From Croceicoccus sediminis (GTDB taxonomy: Bacteria > Pseudomonadota > Alphaproteobacteria > Sphingomonadales > Sphingomonadaceae), in contig NZ_SUNC01000001.1 in the NCBI RefSeq assembly GCF_007570835.1, forward strand, positions 992,001-1,056,000: 64,000 nucleotides of DNA, given 5' to 3'. The notes beneath the pieces are model-generated. The model did no database searches. It was not told the origin of the DNA and worked only from the letters and a program-made list of their open reading frames with translations. Below are positions 42,238 through 51,043 of the stretch, piece by piece (within the stretch, counting starts at the first letter, position 1; each line of letters opens with the position of its first letter). The position numbers and the translations under genes are program-made.

Positions 42238-44727
42238 TCAGAAATCCACGCCCAGACGCGCGTACCATTCGGTAGGCTTGTTATAGGTTCCGAAGATCAC
42301 CCCGGCGGCCTGCACATTGCCGGTCACGAGGTAGCGGTCGTCCGTCAGGTTCGTACCGCCCACCGTCATGCTCCAGTTGCCCGAAGGCGCCTCGTACGTG
42401 ACGCTGGCGTTCAACATGTCGGTCGACGGCCGTTTCAGCAGGTAGGCCCGTTCGGTGTCGTTCCAGACGCTGCTGGTCCGGGTGTAGTCGAGCAGGGTGA
42501 CGATCGATCCGCCGTTGCCGAGGAAGAATTCGTAACGCGGGCTGATGTTCGCCTTCCAGCTAGGCGTCTTGGGCAGCGGCGCACCTTCGAAAACACCGGC
42601 CTGAATGGCGTTGGGCGCAACCGCCGCACCGGCCAGCACATCGGTATAGTAGGCGTCGGTGTGACCGACCGACGCGTTGATGGTCAGCCCCGGAACCGGC
42701 GCGGCGACGGCTTCGACCTCGAAACCCTTGATCCGCGCATCACCCGCATTCTGGATCGTCGGCGAAATGCCCAGCTGGAAGTTAAGCTGAATGTCCCGGT
42801 ATTTCGTGGTGAACGCCGCCGCGTTGAGCTGCAGCTTGCGATCGAGCAGCTGCGACTTCACACCGATCTCGAAGCTCTCTGCCTTTTCGGGATTGAAGTC
42901 TGGCGCATAAGTCAGCGGAGCCGACAGACGCGTCGTCCAACCTCCGGTCTTGTAACCCTTCGACCACGAACCGTAGAGCATGACGTCATCGCTGGGGTGG
43001 ACCTGCACGCCCACCTTGGGCGAGAAGTTGGTGAACTTGCGCGACTGGCGTTCGTTCACGAAAAAGCGCAGCGGCTCGTCGCTTTCGGGAAAGCCCAGAG
43101 CCGTCGTGCACGGGTCGGCATACGTCGTGCAGCCGGAAATTTTGTAGTAGAACCCGTTGAGGTCGGTCTGCCCGCCAAGGAAGCTCTTGTCCTCGTCGGT
43201 GTAACGACCGCCCAGTGTAAACGAGAGCAGTTCGTTCAGCTCGAAATCGACCTGGCCGAAGAACGCGAAGTTTTCCGTGCGGATGTCGTTCGGACCGAAA
43301 ATCTCGAAGATCCCCTGGTCGAACGTCACGTAGTCGTTGAGCTTGCTGCGTTCTTTGAAATAATAGCCGCCGAGGACGAACTTCAGCCGGTCATCGAACA
43401 GCTCGCCTGTCAGCTGCACCTCTTCGCTGAACTGCCAGTTTTCGAGCCCGAAGGAAAACTCGAGGATGCGGATCGGCGAACCGTCGGCGTCGAGTCCCGT
43501 GCCCCAGTCGAGATCGCGGTAGCCGGTGATCGACTTGACCGAGAGATAGTCGCTCAGCTCGTAATCGAGCGTCAGCGACGCGCCCCAGGCCGTCATCTTC
43601 GAAAAGTTCACGCCGGTCGCATAACTGGTATCAACATCGTCGGTAAGAAACGCATCGCTATAGGTCAGTCGATCATTGAACGGGTCGCCGTCAACATTCA
43701 CCCCCGCAATGGAGCCGAGCATTTCCGACGGATTGAGCGGCGTCCCACGGCTTGCGCACAGGTCGCCAAGGCCGATCGCGCCCAATATGTCGGTCGGTGT
43801 GTTGATGCAGGTGTTGTAGAGGAAGCCGAGCGTGGAGGGATTATCCGCTGTCGTCGCGACGACGGAATTGGCCGTGGCATCGGCATCTTCGCGCAGGTAA
43901 TCGCCTGTCACGCGGACAGAGAGCCGGTCGGTCGGGGTCCAATATGCCTTGCCGCGCAGCGACCATTGCCCTTGCCCACCGCCAGTCGACGACGTGTCAT
44001 AGGCATTGGCGCGGAACGCGGAATCGACGTCGTTCTGGAAAGCTTCGGCACCGGGAAAGGGTATCCGCTTCTGATATCCGTCGCGGCTACGCGATGACCC
44101 GGTGATGGCCAGCGAAAGATCGTCCGAGACGGGCAGGTCAACGGTCGCATTGATGTCGAGCCGGTTGAACCGCCCTGTCGTCACGTCACCGCGAAAGGCG
44201 AAGTCCGGCCCCGGATCGCGCGTCACGATGGATATCGCGCCGCCGATCGTGTTGCGGCCGAACAGCGTGCCCTGCGGCCCTTTCAGCACCTCGATACGTT
44301 CGACATCGGGAAGATCGAGGTTGGCCCCCACGGTACGGGCCAGATAAACCCCGTCCAGGTAAACGCCGACACCAGGATCAAAGTTCGCGGCAAAATCGCT
44401 CTGCCCGATCCCACGGATATAGGCGGTGAGCACCGAGGACGATCCCGAGAAGGGTGAACCGGCATCGAGGGTGACGTTGGGCGAAATGTTCGACAGGCTG
44501 GAGACATCGGCAACCGCGCGTTCCTGCAAGGCATCACCGGCAAAGGCCGTGATCGCAATGGGCACGTCCTGGACATTTTCCGCGCGTTTCTGCGCGGTCA
44601 CGACGATTTCCTGAATGCCGCCCGCCTGCGGAGGGCGCTGCTTGGCGTCCTCTGCATCCTGGGCGAAAGCTGCGGTCGAAACCAGTGCCAGCACCGACGC
44701 GCCGGCAAACGCTGCCTTCCTCATCAT
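42238..44727 (-). CDS. TonB-dependent outer membrane receptor, paralogue of 6453-9041
   Basis: An 829-residue receptor with signal peptide (ending F-A-Q), TonB-box-like EIVVTAQKRAE, plug (RIEVLKGPQGTLFGRNTIGG) and barrel. Many stretches match the receptor at 6453-9041 almost word for word (for example NVQDVPIAI, QKRIPFP-like and WSRGYKTGGWTTRLS), so the two share a recent ancestor. Its start is 75 bases from a consensus sigma-54 promoter (44802-44817). It heads the operon with two oxygenases and a reductase, and probably imports their substrate. Confidence 0.93.
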   Translation of the reverse strand: MMRKAAFAGASVLALVSTAAFAQDAEDAKQRPPQAGGIQEIVVTAQKRAENVQDVPIAITAFAGDALQERAVADVSSLSNISPNVTLDAGSPFSGSSSVLTAYIRGIGQSDFAANFDPGVGVYLDGVYLARTVGANLDLPDVERIEVLKGPQGTLFGRNTIGGAISIVTRDPGPDFAFRGDVTTGRFNRLDINATVDLPVSDDLSLAITGSSRSRDGYQKRIPFPGAEAFQNDVDSAFRANAYDTSSTGGGQGQWSLRGKAYWTPTDRLSVRVTGDYLREDADATANSVVATTADNPSTLGFLYNTCINTPTDILGAIGLGDLCASRGTPLNPSEMLGSIAGVNVDGDPFNDRLTYSDAFLTDDVDTSYATGVNFSKMTAWGASLTLDYELSDYLSVKSITGYRDLDWGTGLDADGSPIRILEFSFGLENWQFSEEVQLTGELFDDRLKFVLGGYYFKERSKLNDYVTFDQGIFEIFGPNDIRTENFAFFGQVDFELNELLSFTLGGRYTDEDKSFLGGQTDLNGFYYKISGCTTYADPCTTALGFPESDEPLRFFVNERQSRKFTNFSPKVGVQVHPSDDVMLYGSWSKGYKTGGWTTRLSAPLTYAPDFNPEKAESFEIGVKSQLLDRKLQLNAAAFTTKYRDIQLNFQLGISPTIQNAGDARIKGFEVEAVAAPVPGLTINASVGHTDAYYTDVLAGAAVAPNAIQAGVFEGAPLPKTPSWKANISPRYEFFLGNGGSIVTLLDYTRTSSVWNDTERAYLLKRPSTDMLNASVTYEAPSGNWSMTVGGTNLTDDRYLVTGNVQAAGVIFGTYNKPTEWYARLGVDF

Positions 44728-44801
44728 CCTCTTCTCCGTTCTTCATCCGGGCTTCTTTCGAAACCTCTCGTGGACACCTTGGCGGTGACGGAGAGCCGTT
44801 C

Positions 44802-44817
44802 TGCAAACAGCGTGCCA
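44802..44817 (-). promoter_or_regulatory. Sigma-54 (-24/-12) promoter for the receptor-oxygenase operon
   Basis: Read leftward the sequence is TGGCACGCTGTTTGCA, which fits the sigma-54 consensus TGGCAC-N5-TTGCW at every fixed position. Transcription would begin roughly 10-12 bases further left, giving a leader of about 60 bases before the receptor ATG. A sigma-54 activator gene is divergent at 44933, in agreement. Confidence 0.85.
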
Positions 44818-44882
44818 GCTTGTCCTAAGACACGGTTTTGAGGCGATTGCGCGGCCTTGGCATGCTTGACGGCAATCGGAAT

Positions 44883-44896
44883 GTTTGAAATCAAAC
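44883..44896. promoter_or_regulatory. Palindrome GTTTGA-N2-TCAAAC, possible activator binding site
   Basis: GTTTGAAATCAAAC is a perfect 6-2-6 inverted repeat, 66 bases upstream of the -24 element and 37 bases before the activator ATG. The distance suits an enhancer-type upstream activating site and autoregulation. Only one copy is seen, where such activators often have two. Confidence 0.4.
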
Positions 44897-44932
44897 AGGA
44901 GAAATTGATAAAAACAAACAAGGGAGGTGGGC

Positions 44933-46708
44933 ATGCAGTCGGACAATTCCCCGATCTGGCAACGCCAGGAAGATGCCGCAGCCGACGCGACCGTCGCGCG
45001 CATGAAGGAGATGACAGAACCGTCGTTCGACGACCTTCGGCGCAGTTTTCATTTCGATCCCGACAGCGCGGAAATCACGCTCAACGGTGAACGCATGGTC
45101 CTCACGGACAATCGCGGACTCGGCAGCATGAGGCGTGAGCTTATCTCGGCGCTCGGCTACGAAAGGGCCCGCGGCGTTGCCTCACGCATGGGGTACGGCA
45201 TGGGCGCGGCCGATGCGGAACTCGCCAGGTCGCTGCGCAAGGAAGAGGACGTATTCGCAGGCTTTGCCGTCGGGCCCCAGCTTCACGCCCTGAAAGGCTC
45301 GGTCAAAGTCGAACCCATCGTCTTTCGCGCCGACCATGCCGAGGGCACTTTCTACAGCGAATATTACTGGCACAATTCGGCCGAATGCTGCGCCCACCGA
45401 GATGCGATCGGGATCGGCCCCAACCCCGGCGGATGGCAGCAGGTCGGGTACGCATCGGGCTATGCCTCGGCCTTTTTCGGACGGCCGATGATCTTTCGCG
45501 AACTGCAATGCATCGCAATGGGGCACGACAAGTGCTTCCTGATCGGCAAGCCGGCCGAGGAGTGGGAAAACGCCGACGAAGAAGCCCGCTGGTTCCGCGC
45601 CGAAGAGTATGCAGAGCGCACAAACACTTCCTCGAAAACGAAGAACCGCGGAAAGTCACGCGGGGATTTGCGGATCGGTTCGCGCAGCATCGTCGGTGCT
45701 TCGGCGGGCTTCAACCTTGCCCTGCATCTGGTGGACAGGGTCGCACGAACGAAGGCGCCGGTGCTGTTCACCGGGGAAAGCGGCGTGGGTAAAGAAGTAT
45801 TCGCCCGCGAACTCCACAAACGCAGCGACCGCGCCGATGGCCCGCTCATCAGCGTGAACTGCGCCGCGATCCCGGAAACACTGCTGGAGGCCGAATTGTT
45901 CGGGGTCGAACGCGGCGCTTTTACCGGCGCGGAATCCGCGCGTGCAGGACGGTTCGAACGCGCCGAAGGCGGAACGCTGTTTCTGGATGAGATCGCGACC
46001 CTTTCGCTTGGCGCGCAGGCCAAGCTGCTACGGGTTCTGCAGGAATCCGAATACGAAAGGGTCGGAGCGAACAAGGTCCTTACCGCCAACGTCCGCTTGG
46101 TCGCGGCGACAAATGACGATCTGTATGACAGCGTCCAGGCTGGCAAATTTCGCGCCGACTTGCTGCACAGGATCACGACATTCCCGATCCACATCCCCCC
46201 ACTACGCGAGCGTAAGGAAGACATTCCCCTCCTCGCCAATCACTTCCTGCGCAAGATGTGCGAGCGACATGAGCGGGAGATCCGAGGGTTTACGGATTCG
46301 CTGGTCAGGCACTTTCACGAATATGCCTGGCCCGGAAACGTGCGCGAGATGGAAAACCTGGTCGAACGCGCAGTCATTCTCGCAGACGACGGCGAGGCGA
46401 TCGACATTCATCATCTCACGATGTCACGCGCGGCAGCGATAAACGACCACGGGGGGCGCGTTGACAATCCCTTCTGGAGGTTCGTGTTGGACCGCGTGCG
46501 TGGCTGCGAAGGCAACGGCATCGATGAAGCTATCGCGCAATCAGGTCTTTCGAAGGACGAACTGGTCGATGTGGCAATCGCCGGAGCCTTGCGTCGCAGC
46601 AACGGCAACGTGTCGGGGGCAGCCCGCCAGCTCAAGATGTCGCGATCACAACTCAACTATTGGATCAGAAAGCATTCGGAGCAGTCTGGAAATATCCCGA
46701 AAGATTAG
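44933..46708 (+). CDS. Sigma-54-dependent activator with V4R sensory domain (XylR/DmpR-like)
   Basis: A 591-residue enhancer-binding protein. The N-terminal 200 residues contain an XylR-N/V4R-type sensor (YYWHNSAEC ... ELQCIAMGHDKCFLIGKP, with Cys/His positions typical of V4R). The central AAA+ domain has Walker A GESGVGKE, the sigma-54 contact GAFTGAE and the arginine-finger region, and the C-terminus is a Fis-type helix-turn-helix (GNVSGAARQLKMSRSQLNYW). AGGGAGGTG lies just before the ATG at 44933; a GTG six bases earlier is less likely. Relatives are activated directly by aromatic compounds, so it should switch on the divergent operon. Confidence 0.93.
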   Translation: MQSDNSPIWQRQEDAAADATVARMKEMTEPSFDDLRRSFHFDPDSAEITLNGERMVLTDNRGLGSMRRELISALGYERARGVASRMGYGMGAADAELARSLRKEEDVFAGFAVGPQLHALKGSVKVEPIVFRADHAEGTFYSEYYWHNSAECCAHRDAIGIGPNPGGWQQVGYASGYASAFFGRPMIFRELQCIAMGHDKCFLIGKPAEEWENADEEARWFRAEEYAERTNTSSKTKNRGKSRGDLRIGSRSIVGASAGFNLALHLVDRVARTKAPVLFTGESGVGKEVFARELHKRSDRADGPLISVNCAAIPETLLEAELFGVERGAFTGAESARAGRFERAEGGTLFLDEIATLSLGAQAKLLRVLQESEYERVGANKVLTANVRLVAATNDDLYDSVQAGKFRADLLHRITTFPIHIPPLRERKEDIPLLANHFLRKMCERHEREIRGFTDSLVRHFHEYAWPGNVREMENLVERAVILADDGEAIDIHHLTMSRAAAINDHGGRVDNPFWRFVLDRVRGCEGNGIDEAIAQSGLSKDELVDVAIAGALRRSNGNVSGAARQLKMSRSQLNYWIRKHSEQSGNIPKD

Positions 46709-46822
46709 ATGTAGAAGAAAAAAATCCGGCTCAAACCACCATTGTCAGCTTTCATTCCGGCCCAGATTTTCGCCTTCTTCGGTTGCTCTTTGATCGGCCA
46801 ATCACGGCCGAGGAGAAAGACA

Positions 46823-47454
46823 ATGGGATATTCACGATTTGACCCTGCCATGCAGAGGCGCGTGGCCTGGAATGCTGGCAAGAATGTCGGCACCAAACGC
46901 CCGCTGACGCAGAAACAGATATGGGCGATCCGCTTTCACCTAGATCGCGAAGGACGATTGAGGGACAAGGCGCTCTTCGATCTCGCCATCGATAGCAAAT
47001 TGCGCGGCTGCGACTTGGTGAAGATAAAGATTGGCGACGTGGTTGCCGGCGCTGATATTCGCAATCGTGCGACCGTAATTCAGCAGAAGACTAACCGACC
47101 AGTGCAGTTCGAGCTCACATCCGACGTGCGAGCGACGTTAATAGCCTGGCTAGAACGACGCGGTGGTCAACGGGGGATTATCTCTTCCCAAGCAGGGTCG
47201 ATCATGCCGGACACATGAGCACGCGCCAGTATGCCCGCCTCGTCGACGAATGGGTGACTGCTATTGGGCTTCGAAAGTCCGAATACGGGACGCACTCGCT
47301 TCGCCGGACAAAGGCCGCGATGATCTATCGGGCCACCGGCGACATTCGGGCTATTCAGATCTTGCTGGGTCACACGAAGATCGAGAACACGGTCCGCTAT
47401 CTCGGTGTGGATGTCAAAGACGCCTTGCTCTTGGCAGAGCGCACCGAAATCTAA
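46823..47454 (+). pseudogene. Tyrosine recombinase / integrase split by a frameshift
   Basis: Two open frames together give one complete integrase of about 210 residues. The first (46823-47218) holds the N-terminal arm and the first catalytic Arg region (KLRGCDLVKIKI). The second, readable from about 47166, gives GDYLFPSRVDHAGH, then HSLRRTKA, LLGHTK and TVRYLG with the remaining His, Arg, His and Tyr. The switch is at 47160-47175, where adding one base would restore the frame. The catalytic domain is thus broken, so the gene is inactive unless the shift is a sequencing error or a programmed event. It stands alone; no excision partner or attachment site was identified. Confidence 0.82.
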
Positions 47455-47461
47455 CTTATCG

Positions 47462-47497
47462 AGCGGTCGGCCGTTGACCTTCGGTCGACCGCTTTAA
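47462..47497 (+). terminator. Hairpin after the integrase pseudogene
   Basis: AGCGGTCG (47462-47469) pairs with CGACCGCT (47486-47493), with a further small pairing in the loop, and is followed by TTTAA. It lies 8 bases after the integrase stop. Confidence 0.55.
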
Positions 47498-47607
47498 GGC
47501 ATCTGGCTAGCGCGGTCGGACGGCCGAGATTGGGGTGGAAAGTCGACATTCACGGGATCGCATGATCGAGGTCCGCTAGGTTTAGAAGCAGACCCGTGCA
47601 GGACGGA

Positions 47608-48006
47608 TCAGGCAGGAAAATGAATTCCGCACAGTTTGTTGCCGTCGGGATCACGAAAATAGGCCAGTTCGATGGTGCCCATAGATGCAGTTTCGCGCGG
47701 TCCGGGTGGAGCTTCGATCGAGGTTCCGCCAGCGGCAATGGCGGTATCGTGAAGCTGCTTCACCTGCTCGGGCGAGTCGCAGGAAAAGGCGACGGTACTG
47801 CCGTTGGCGACGCTTGCCGGTTCGTCGTTGATCGGCTGGCTGACAATGAAGTTGGTTCCGTTGCCGTTATTGTAGATCAGACGTGTATGGCCGCTGTCGG
47901 CGATGTTCCGCGTACCTTCCCCTGCACCCAAGATGCCGAGCACCGTGTCGTAGAAGCGCTTGGATCGTTCAATGTCGTTCGATCCGACCATGGTGTGAAA
48001 AAGCAC
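47608..48006 (-). CDS. VOC (glyoxalase/bleomycin-resistance fold) family protein
   Basis: A 132-residue protein with the paired beta-alpha-beta-beta-beta units of the vicinal oxygen chelate fold. It opens with FHTMVGSNDIERSKRFYDTVLG and ends with YFRDPDGNKLCGIHF, where a metal-binding Glu/His position is expected. The family includes dioxygenases, isomerases, lyases and resistance proteins, so no reaction can be assigned. It is monocistronic and lies between the integrase remnant and a type A repeat. Confidence 0.85.
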   Translation of the reverse strand: MLFHTMVGSNDIERSKRFYDTVLGILGAGEGTRNIADSGHTRLIYNNGNGTNFIVSQPINDEPASVANGSTVAFSCDSPEQVKQLHDTAIAAGGTSIEAPPGPRETASMGTIELAYFRDPDGNKLCGIHFPA

Positions 48007-48413
48007 GCATACTCTCCTGAAGGCTGATCAACTTCCGATCGCCATTAGCGGTCTCACCTAACAGGCACGTAACCCGCAGTCACCCCCGGCCCTCGGAATG
48101 TCCGCAATTGGGTCGTGTGCGGCCTGTCCGGTTTCAGACGTCGGATCAAGAAAAGCTACCATTCGCCAGACCGTAAGCCATTAGGCAGCTTTGCGCCCCA
48201 ATTTCAGACGTTCGAGCCATCGATCACATCATCTGAAAGCTGCCGTTCGTTTGCCCAAATGATTATTGGCTCCAAAAACCCAATTGGGCGGTGTCTGACA
48301 ACTAGAACGCACATTCTCGACATTGCGATCACCCAAACTGGTGGTAGTCGGTCTCTCGCTTCAAGCTGTCGCGCACTTTCGAGCTTAAGCGACACGGGCC
48401 TGTTCTTGCCGCA
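48007..48413. other. Gene-free stretch with a type A repeat
   Basis: The 407 bases hold the type A repeat at 48100-48244. The rest shows only short open frames without start signals or recognisable products. Confidence 0.6.
48100..48244 (+). repeat. Dispersed repeat, type A copy 3
   Basis: It starts GTCCGCAATTGGGTCGT, shares the type A core (GGATCAAGAAAAGCTACCAT, TAAGCCATTAGGCAGC, GCGCCCCAATTTCAGACG) and ends GAAAGCTGCC, a degenerate form of GAAAGCGGAC. Its core is nearly identical to copy 4 at 58545. Confidence 0.8.
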
Positions 48414-49205
48414 TCAAGCCCCGTTGAATCTTGGTGGCCGTTTCTGCGCGAAGGCCTCGCAGGCTTCCTTGAAGTCGGCGGTTCCCAGGGCCAGGCACTG
48501 GACGTGGTTTTCCAACTCAAGGGCGGCCTGCAGGCTCGCGGCCTCGAGGTTCGTTCGCATCACCTGCTTGGTGTGTTTCACCGCATAGGGGCTGTTCGCC
48601 GTTATCTGGCGTGCCAGTTTCAATGCCATCTCGCCAAGATCGTCGGGTTCGCAAAGCGTGGTCACGAGGCCTACTTGGAATGCTTCTTTGGCGTCGACCG
48701 GCCTTCCGGTCAGCATAATTTCGAACGCCCGTCCCGCACCGATCAGGCGCGGCAGGTGATAGCTGATCCCGCATTCTCCCGCGCTTAGCGCGACTTTCAC
48801 CGCACCGACCAGGAACTTGCCGCTTGTCGCTGCAACCCGGATGTCGGCGGCCAGCGCAATGCCCATGCCTGCGCCCACTGCCGCGCCGTTCACGGCGGCA
48901 ATGACGGGAAAGCGGCTTTCGGCGATTTCGCGCATCAGCGAAGCAAAGCGTTCCTGCAGGTCCATGTTCTCGATCGGTCCGACCGGCGCATCGTCGCCCA
49001 TCAGCACTTCCTTGAGATCGAGACCGGCACAAAACACCCTGCCCCGCCCGGTCAGGACCAGCAGCCGGACACCCGGATCACCTTGCAAGTCGGCGATCTT
49101 GCCGCGCAGGTCCGCCACCATCGGCAAGGTCAAGGCATTGGCTGCGTCAGGACGGTCCAGCGTGACGACGGCGATACCATCGTCCAGAATTTCACATGTG
49201 ATCAT
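48414..49205 (-). CDS. Enoyl-CoA hydratase/isomerase family protein
   Basis: A 263-residue crotonase-fold protein. The oxyanion-hole segments are FCAGLDLKE and GAAVGAGMGIALAADIR, and PRLIGAGRAFEIMLTG follows as in hydratases. The ATG at 49205 shares one base with the stop of the SMP-30 gene (TGATG), so the two are coupled; a longer open frame to 49460 overlaps that gene and is not used. The family hydrates, isomerises or cleaves acyl-CoA. The substrate is probably a CoA ester from the nearby catabolic genes. Confidence 0.88.
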   Translation of the reverse strand: MITCEILDDGIAVVTLDRPDAANALTLPMVADLRGKIADLQGDPGVRLLVLTGRGRVFCAGLDLKEVLMGDDAPVGPIENMDLQERFASLMREIAESRFPVIAAVNGAAVGAGMGIALAADIRVAATSGKFLVGAVKVALSAGECGISYHLPRLIGAGRAFEIMLTGRPVDAKEAFQVGLVTTLCEPDDLGEMALKLARQITANSPYAVKHTKQVMRTNLEAASLQAALELENHVQCLALGTADFKEACEAFAQKRPPRFNGA

Positions 49206-50074
49206 CACGCCTTCTCCAGCATGTCGAGCGATGTCGGGGCGCCGCATAGCCCCTCGACGTCGAGGTTCACCGCGATGATCCCGCCCATGGCAGGCTTCTC
49301 GGCATTTCCTCCGGTCGAGACATAGAGGCAGCGCGGATCGGCGGAATCGAAAGCGAGGCTGACGAGGTGGGGAAAACCGTAGTGGAAGGTTCCCAGACGC
49401 TCCCCGTCTGCCGATATACGGACGAGAGTGCCACTGGCCCAGCACGCCACCCACAGGCACCCTTCCGCATCCAGCGCCAGCCCATCGCTGTCCTCAAATG
49501 GGGCGAGCAAAATGCCTTCGCCGGGCAATCCGTCGTCGTCCATGGTATAGCGCCAGATGCCCCTGCTGGTTTCCGAATGGTACAGCCAGCGTCCGCAAGG
49601 GCTGAGCGCGATGCCGTTGGTGGCAAAGACATCGCGGCGCAGGATCGTGATCCTGCCCGCCGCATCCATGTGGAAGAATTGCCCCGGTTCGGGGGCCTCG
49701 CCACGGGCGAGGATGGCGTCGAAGTCGATCGTTCCGGCAAAGAAACCGCCCCTGCCGTCGCCTTCCATGTCATTCACGGCGACGATGGGCTTGCCATCCA
49801 GCGTGTCGAGCACGGTCTTGACCGCGCCCGTTTCAGGGTTCAGCGCGACGATGCCGCCCTTCCCGCTGCAAAGAACCGCACCCGACCTGTCGAACACGAT
49901 GCCGCCGACCCACAGGCGTCCTTGAAGCATCGTCTCGACATCCTGTCCGGGGGGCTTGCGATAGACGCCGCCGCCGGTCAGGTCGCTGAACCAGACGTCG
50001 CCTTCGGGGGAAACGCGCGGCGCCTCGACGAATTCGAACCCCTCTGCCAGAGTTTCGTGCACATCCTTCTCCAT
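49205..50074 (-). CDS. SMP-30 / gluconolactonase family beta-propeller protein
   Basis: A 289-residue six-bladed propeller lactonase-like protein. Typical blocks are EAPRVSPEGDVWFSD near the N-terminus, AVNDMEGDGRGGFFAGT (Asn/Asp metal ligands), TNGIALSPCGRWLYHSET and DGLALDAEGCLWVA. Family members hydrolyse lactones with a divalent metal. It has no signal peptide. The ATG at 50074 is used; a GTG one codon earlier is equally possible. It is divergent from a TetR regulator at 84-87 bases and coupled to the enoyl-CoA hydratase gene. Confidence 0.88.
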   Translation of the reverse strand: MEKDVHETLAEGFEFVEAPRVSPEGDVWFSDLTGGGVYRKPPGQDVETMLQGRLWVGGIVFDRSGAVLCSGKGGIVALNPETGAVKTVLDTLDGKPIVAVNDMEGDGRGGFFAGTIDFDAILARGEAPEPGQFFHMDAAGRITILRRDVFATNGIALSPCGRWLYHSETSRGIWRYTMDDDGLPGEGILLAPFEDSDGLALDAEGCLWVACWASGTLVRISADGERLGTFHYGFPHLVSLAFDSADPRCLYVSTGGNAEKPAMGGIIAVNLDVEGLCGAPTSLDMLEKA

Positions 50075-50161
50075 CACCGTGTTCTTGTTGCTTCATGTCT
50101 GCACAGACCGTTTCGCTCTACCATGCTGGCAAATTGCAGGCAGCGCAGCTAACGCCGGGAT

Positions 50162-50872
50162 GTGACCATCCACCGCGACCCGAGCGCCGCCTTCGGCACC
50201 ATTACGTTTGAGGGCGACCCCATCCGCTGGATGGAAGGCAGCGAGGTATTCGAAAAACCCCGCCAGCAGCGCAGTCGCGACGCGCTTGGCCGAATCATCG
50301 TCGCGGCGCTCAAGCTCTTTTCCGAAAGTGGGTTCGATGCGACCCGCGTGGCCGACGTCGCGGCAGAGGCCGAAGTGCCGGTGGGCACCGTCTACAAGCA
50401 CTTTGCGGACAAGGACGCGCTGCTTGCCGCCATTGTCGAAGGATACCGCCGCTGCCGAATGCGGGAGATCGCCGAACTTTGCACGTCGGAAGCCGCGCTG
50501 GCAGCAACTCCTCGCGAACTTGTAGAGTTGCACCTCGATATCGTGTTCAGCGCCTTCACGCTGGATTCTGGCTTGCTGCGCCTGATCGAGCGGCGACGGC
50601 TGGAAGACCCCGGCACGCATCACGATCAGAGCGCGGCGAACGAGATCGTGGCCGGGCTGATCGCCGACAGGTTGGTCGAAAAATTGCCGGAACGCGACCC
50701 TGAAGAACTGCGCCAACAAGTGCATTATGCCCATTCGATCATTCGCGGCGCGGTCGTCTGGTCGGAACTTCCGGCGGGCGGCGAAATGGGACGTGGGTTG
50801 AAAATCACCGACATGGAATTTGCGCGGCAGGCCTTGCTGATGGCGCTGCGTTACCTGCGAATTCCCGAGTGA
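50162..50872 (+). CDS. TetR family transcriptional regulator
   Basis: A 236-residue regulator. The helix-turn-helix lies at about residues 34-80 (RDALGRIIVAALKLF, then VADVAAEAEVPVGTVYKHFADKDALLAAI). The rest is a helical ligand domain. The GTG at 50162 gives the longest frame; the in-frame ATG at 50231 is an alternative that keeps the whole DNA-binding domain. It is divergent from the SMP-30/enoyl-CoA hydratase pair and upstream of the Rieske operon, whose promoter region holds a TetR-type inverted repeat. Confidence 0.9.
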   Translation: MTIHRDPSAAFGTITFEGDPIRWMEGSEVFEKPRQQRSRDALGRIIVAALKLFSESGFDATRVADVAAEAEVPVGTVYKHFADKDALLAAIVEGYRRCRMREIAELCTSEAALAATPRELVELHLDIVFSAFTLDSGLLRLIERRRLEDPGTHHDQSAANEIVAGLIADRLVEKLPERDPEELRQQVHYAHSIIRGAVVWSELPAGGEMGRGLKITDMEFARQALLMALRYLRIPE

Positions 50873-50989
50873 CGGCCTGATCGCAAGACGCCCCGCACCG
50901 CGCACGACCGCGCACGCCTGAGTAGCGCCCGCCCTTGGCGATTTACGGTCTTGACCCATAACGCGCGTTGGATCATCCTCTCACAAAAA

Positions 50990-51015
50990 TGAACATGACG
51001 TCATATTCACGTTCA
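50990..51015. promoter_or_regulatory. Probable TetR operator upstream of the Rieske operon
   Basis: TGAACATGA and TCACGTTCA form an inverted repeat with one mismatch per arm around 8 bases, and the palindrome ATGACGTCAT is nested in it. It lies 29 bases before the oxygenase ATG and just after a weak -35/-10 pair (TTGACC at 50951, CATCCT at 50974). Position and size suit repression by the TetR protein at 50162. Confidence 0.55.
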
Positions 51016-51043
51016 ATATGGCGCACTCGAGAGGACCTGGTCA

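Noticed and set aside
41077-44097. A 1006-codon open frame on the plus strand opposite the Rieske and TonB receptor genes
   Set aside because: It is antisense to well-supported genes and has no domain content. Long antisense frames are a by-product of high GC third positions; similar shadows lie opposite the receptors at 18523-20043 and 30371-32536.
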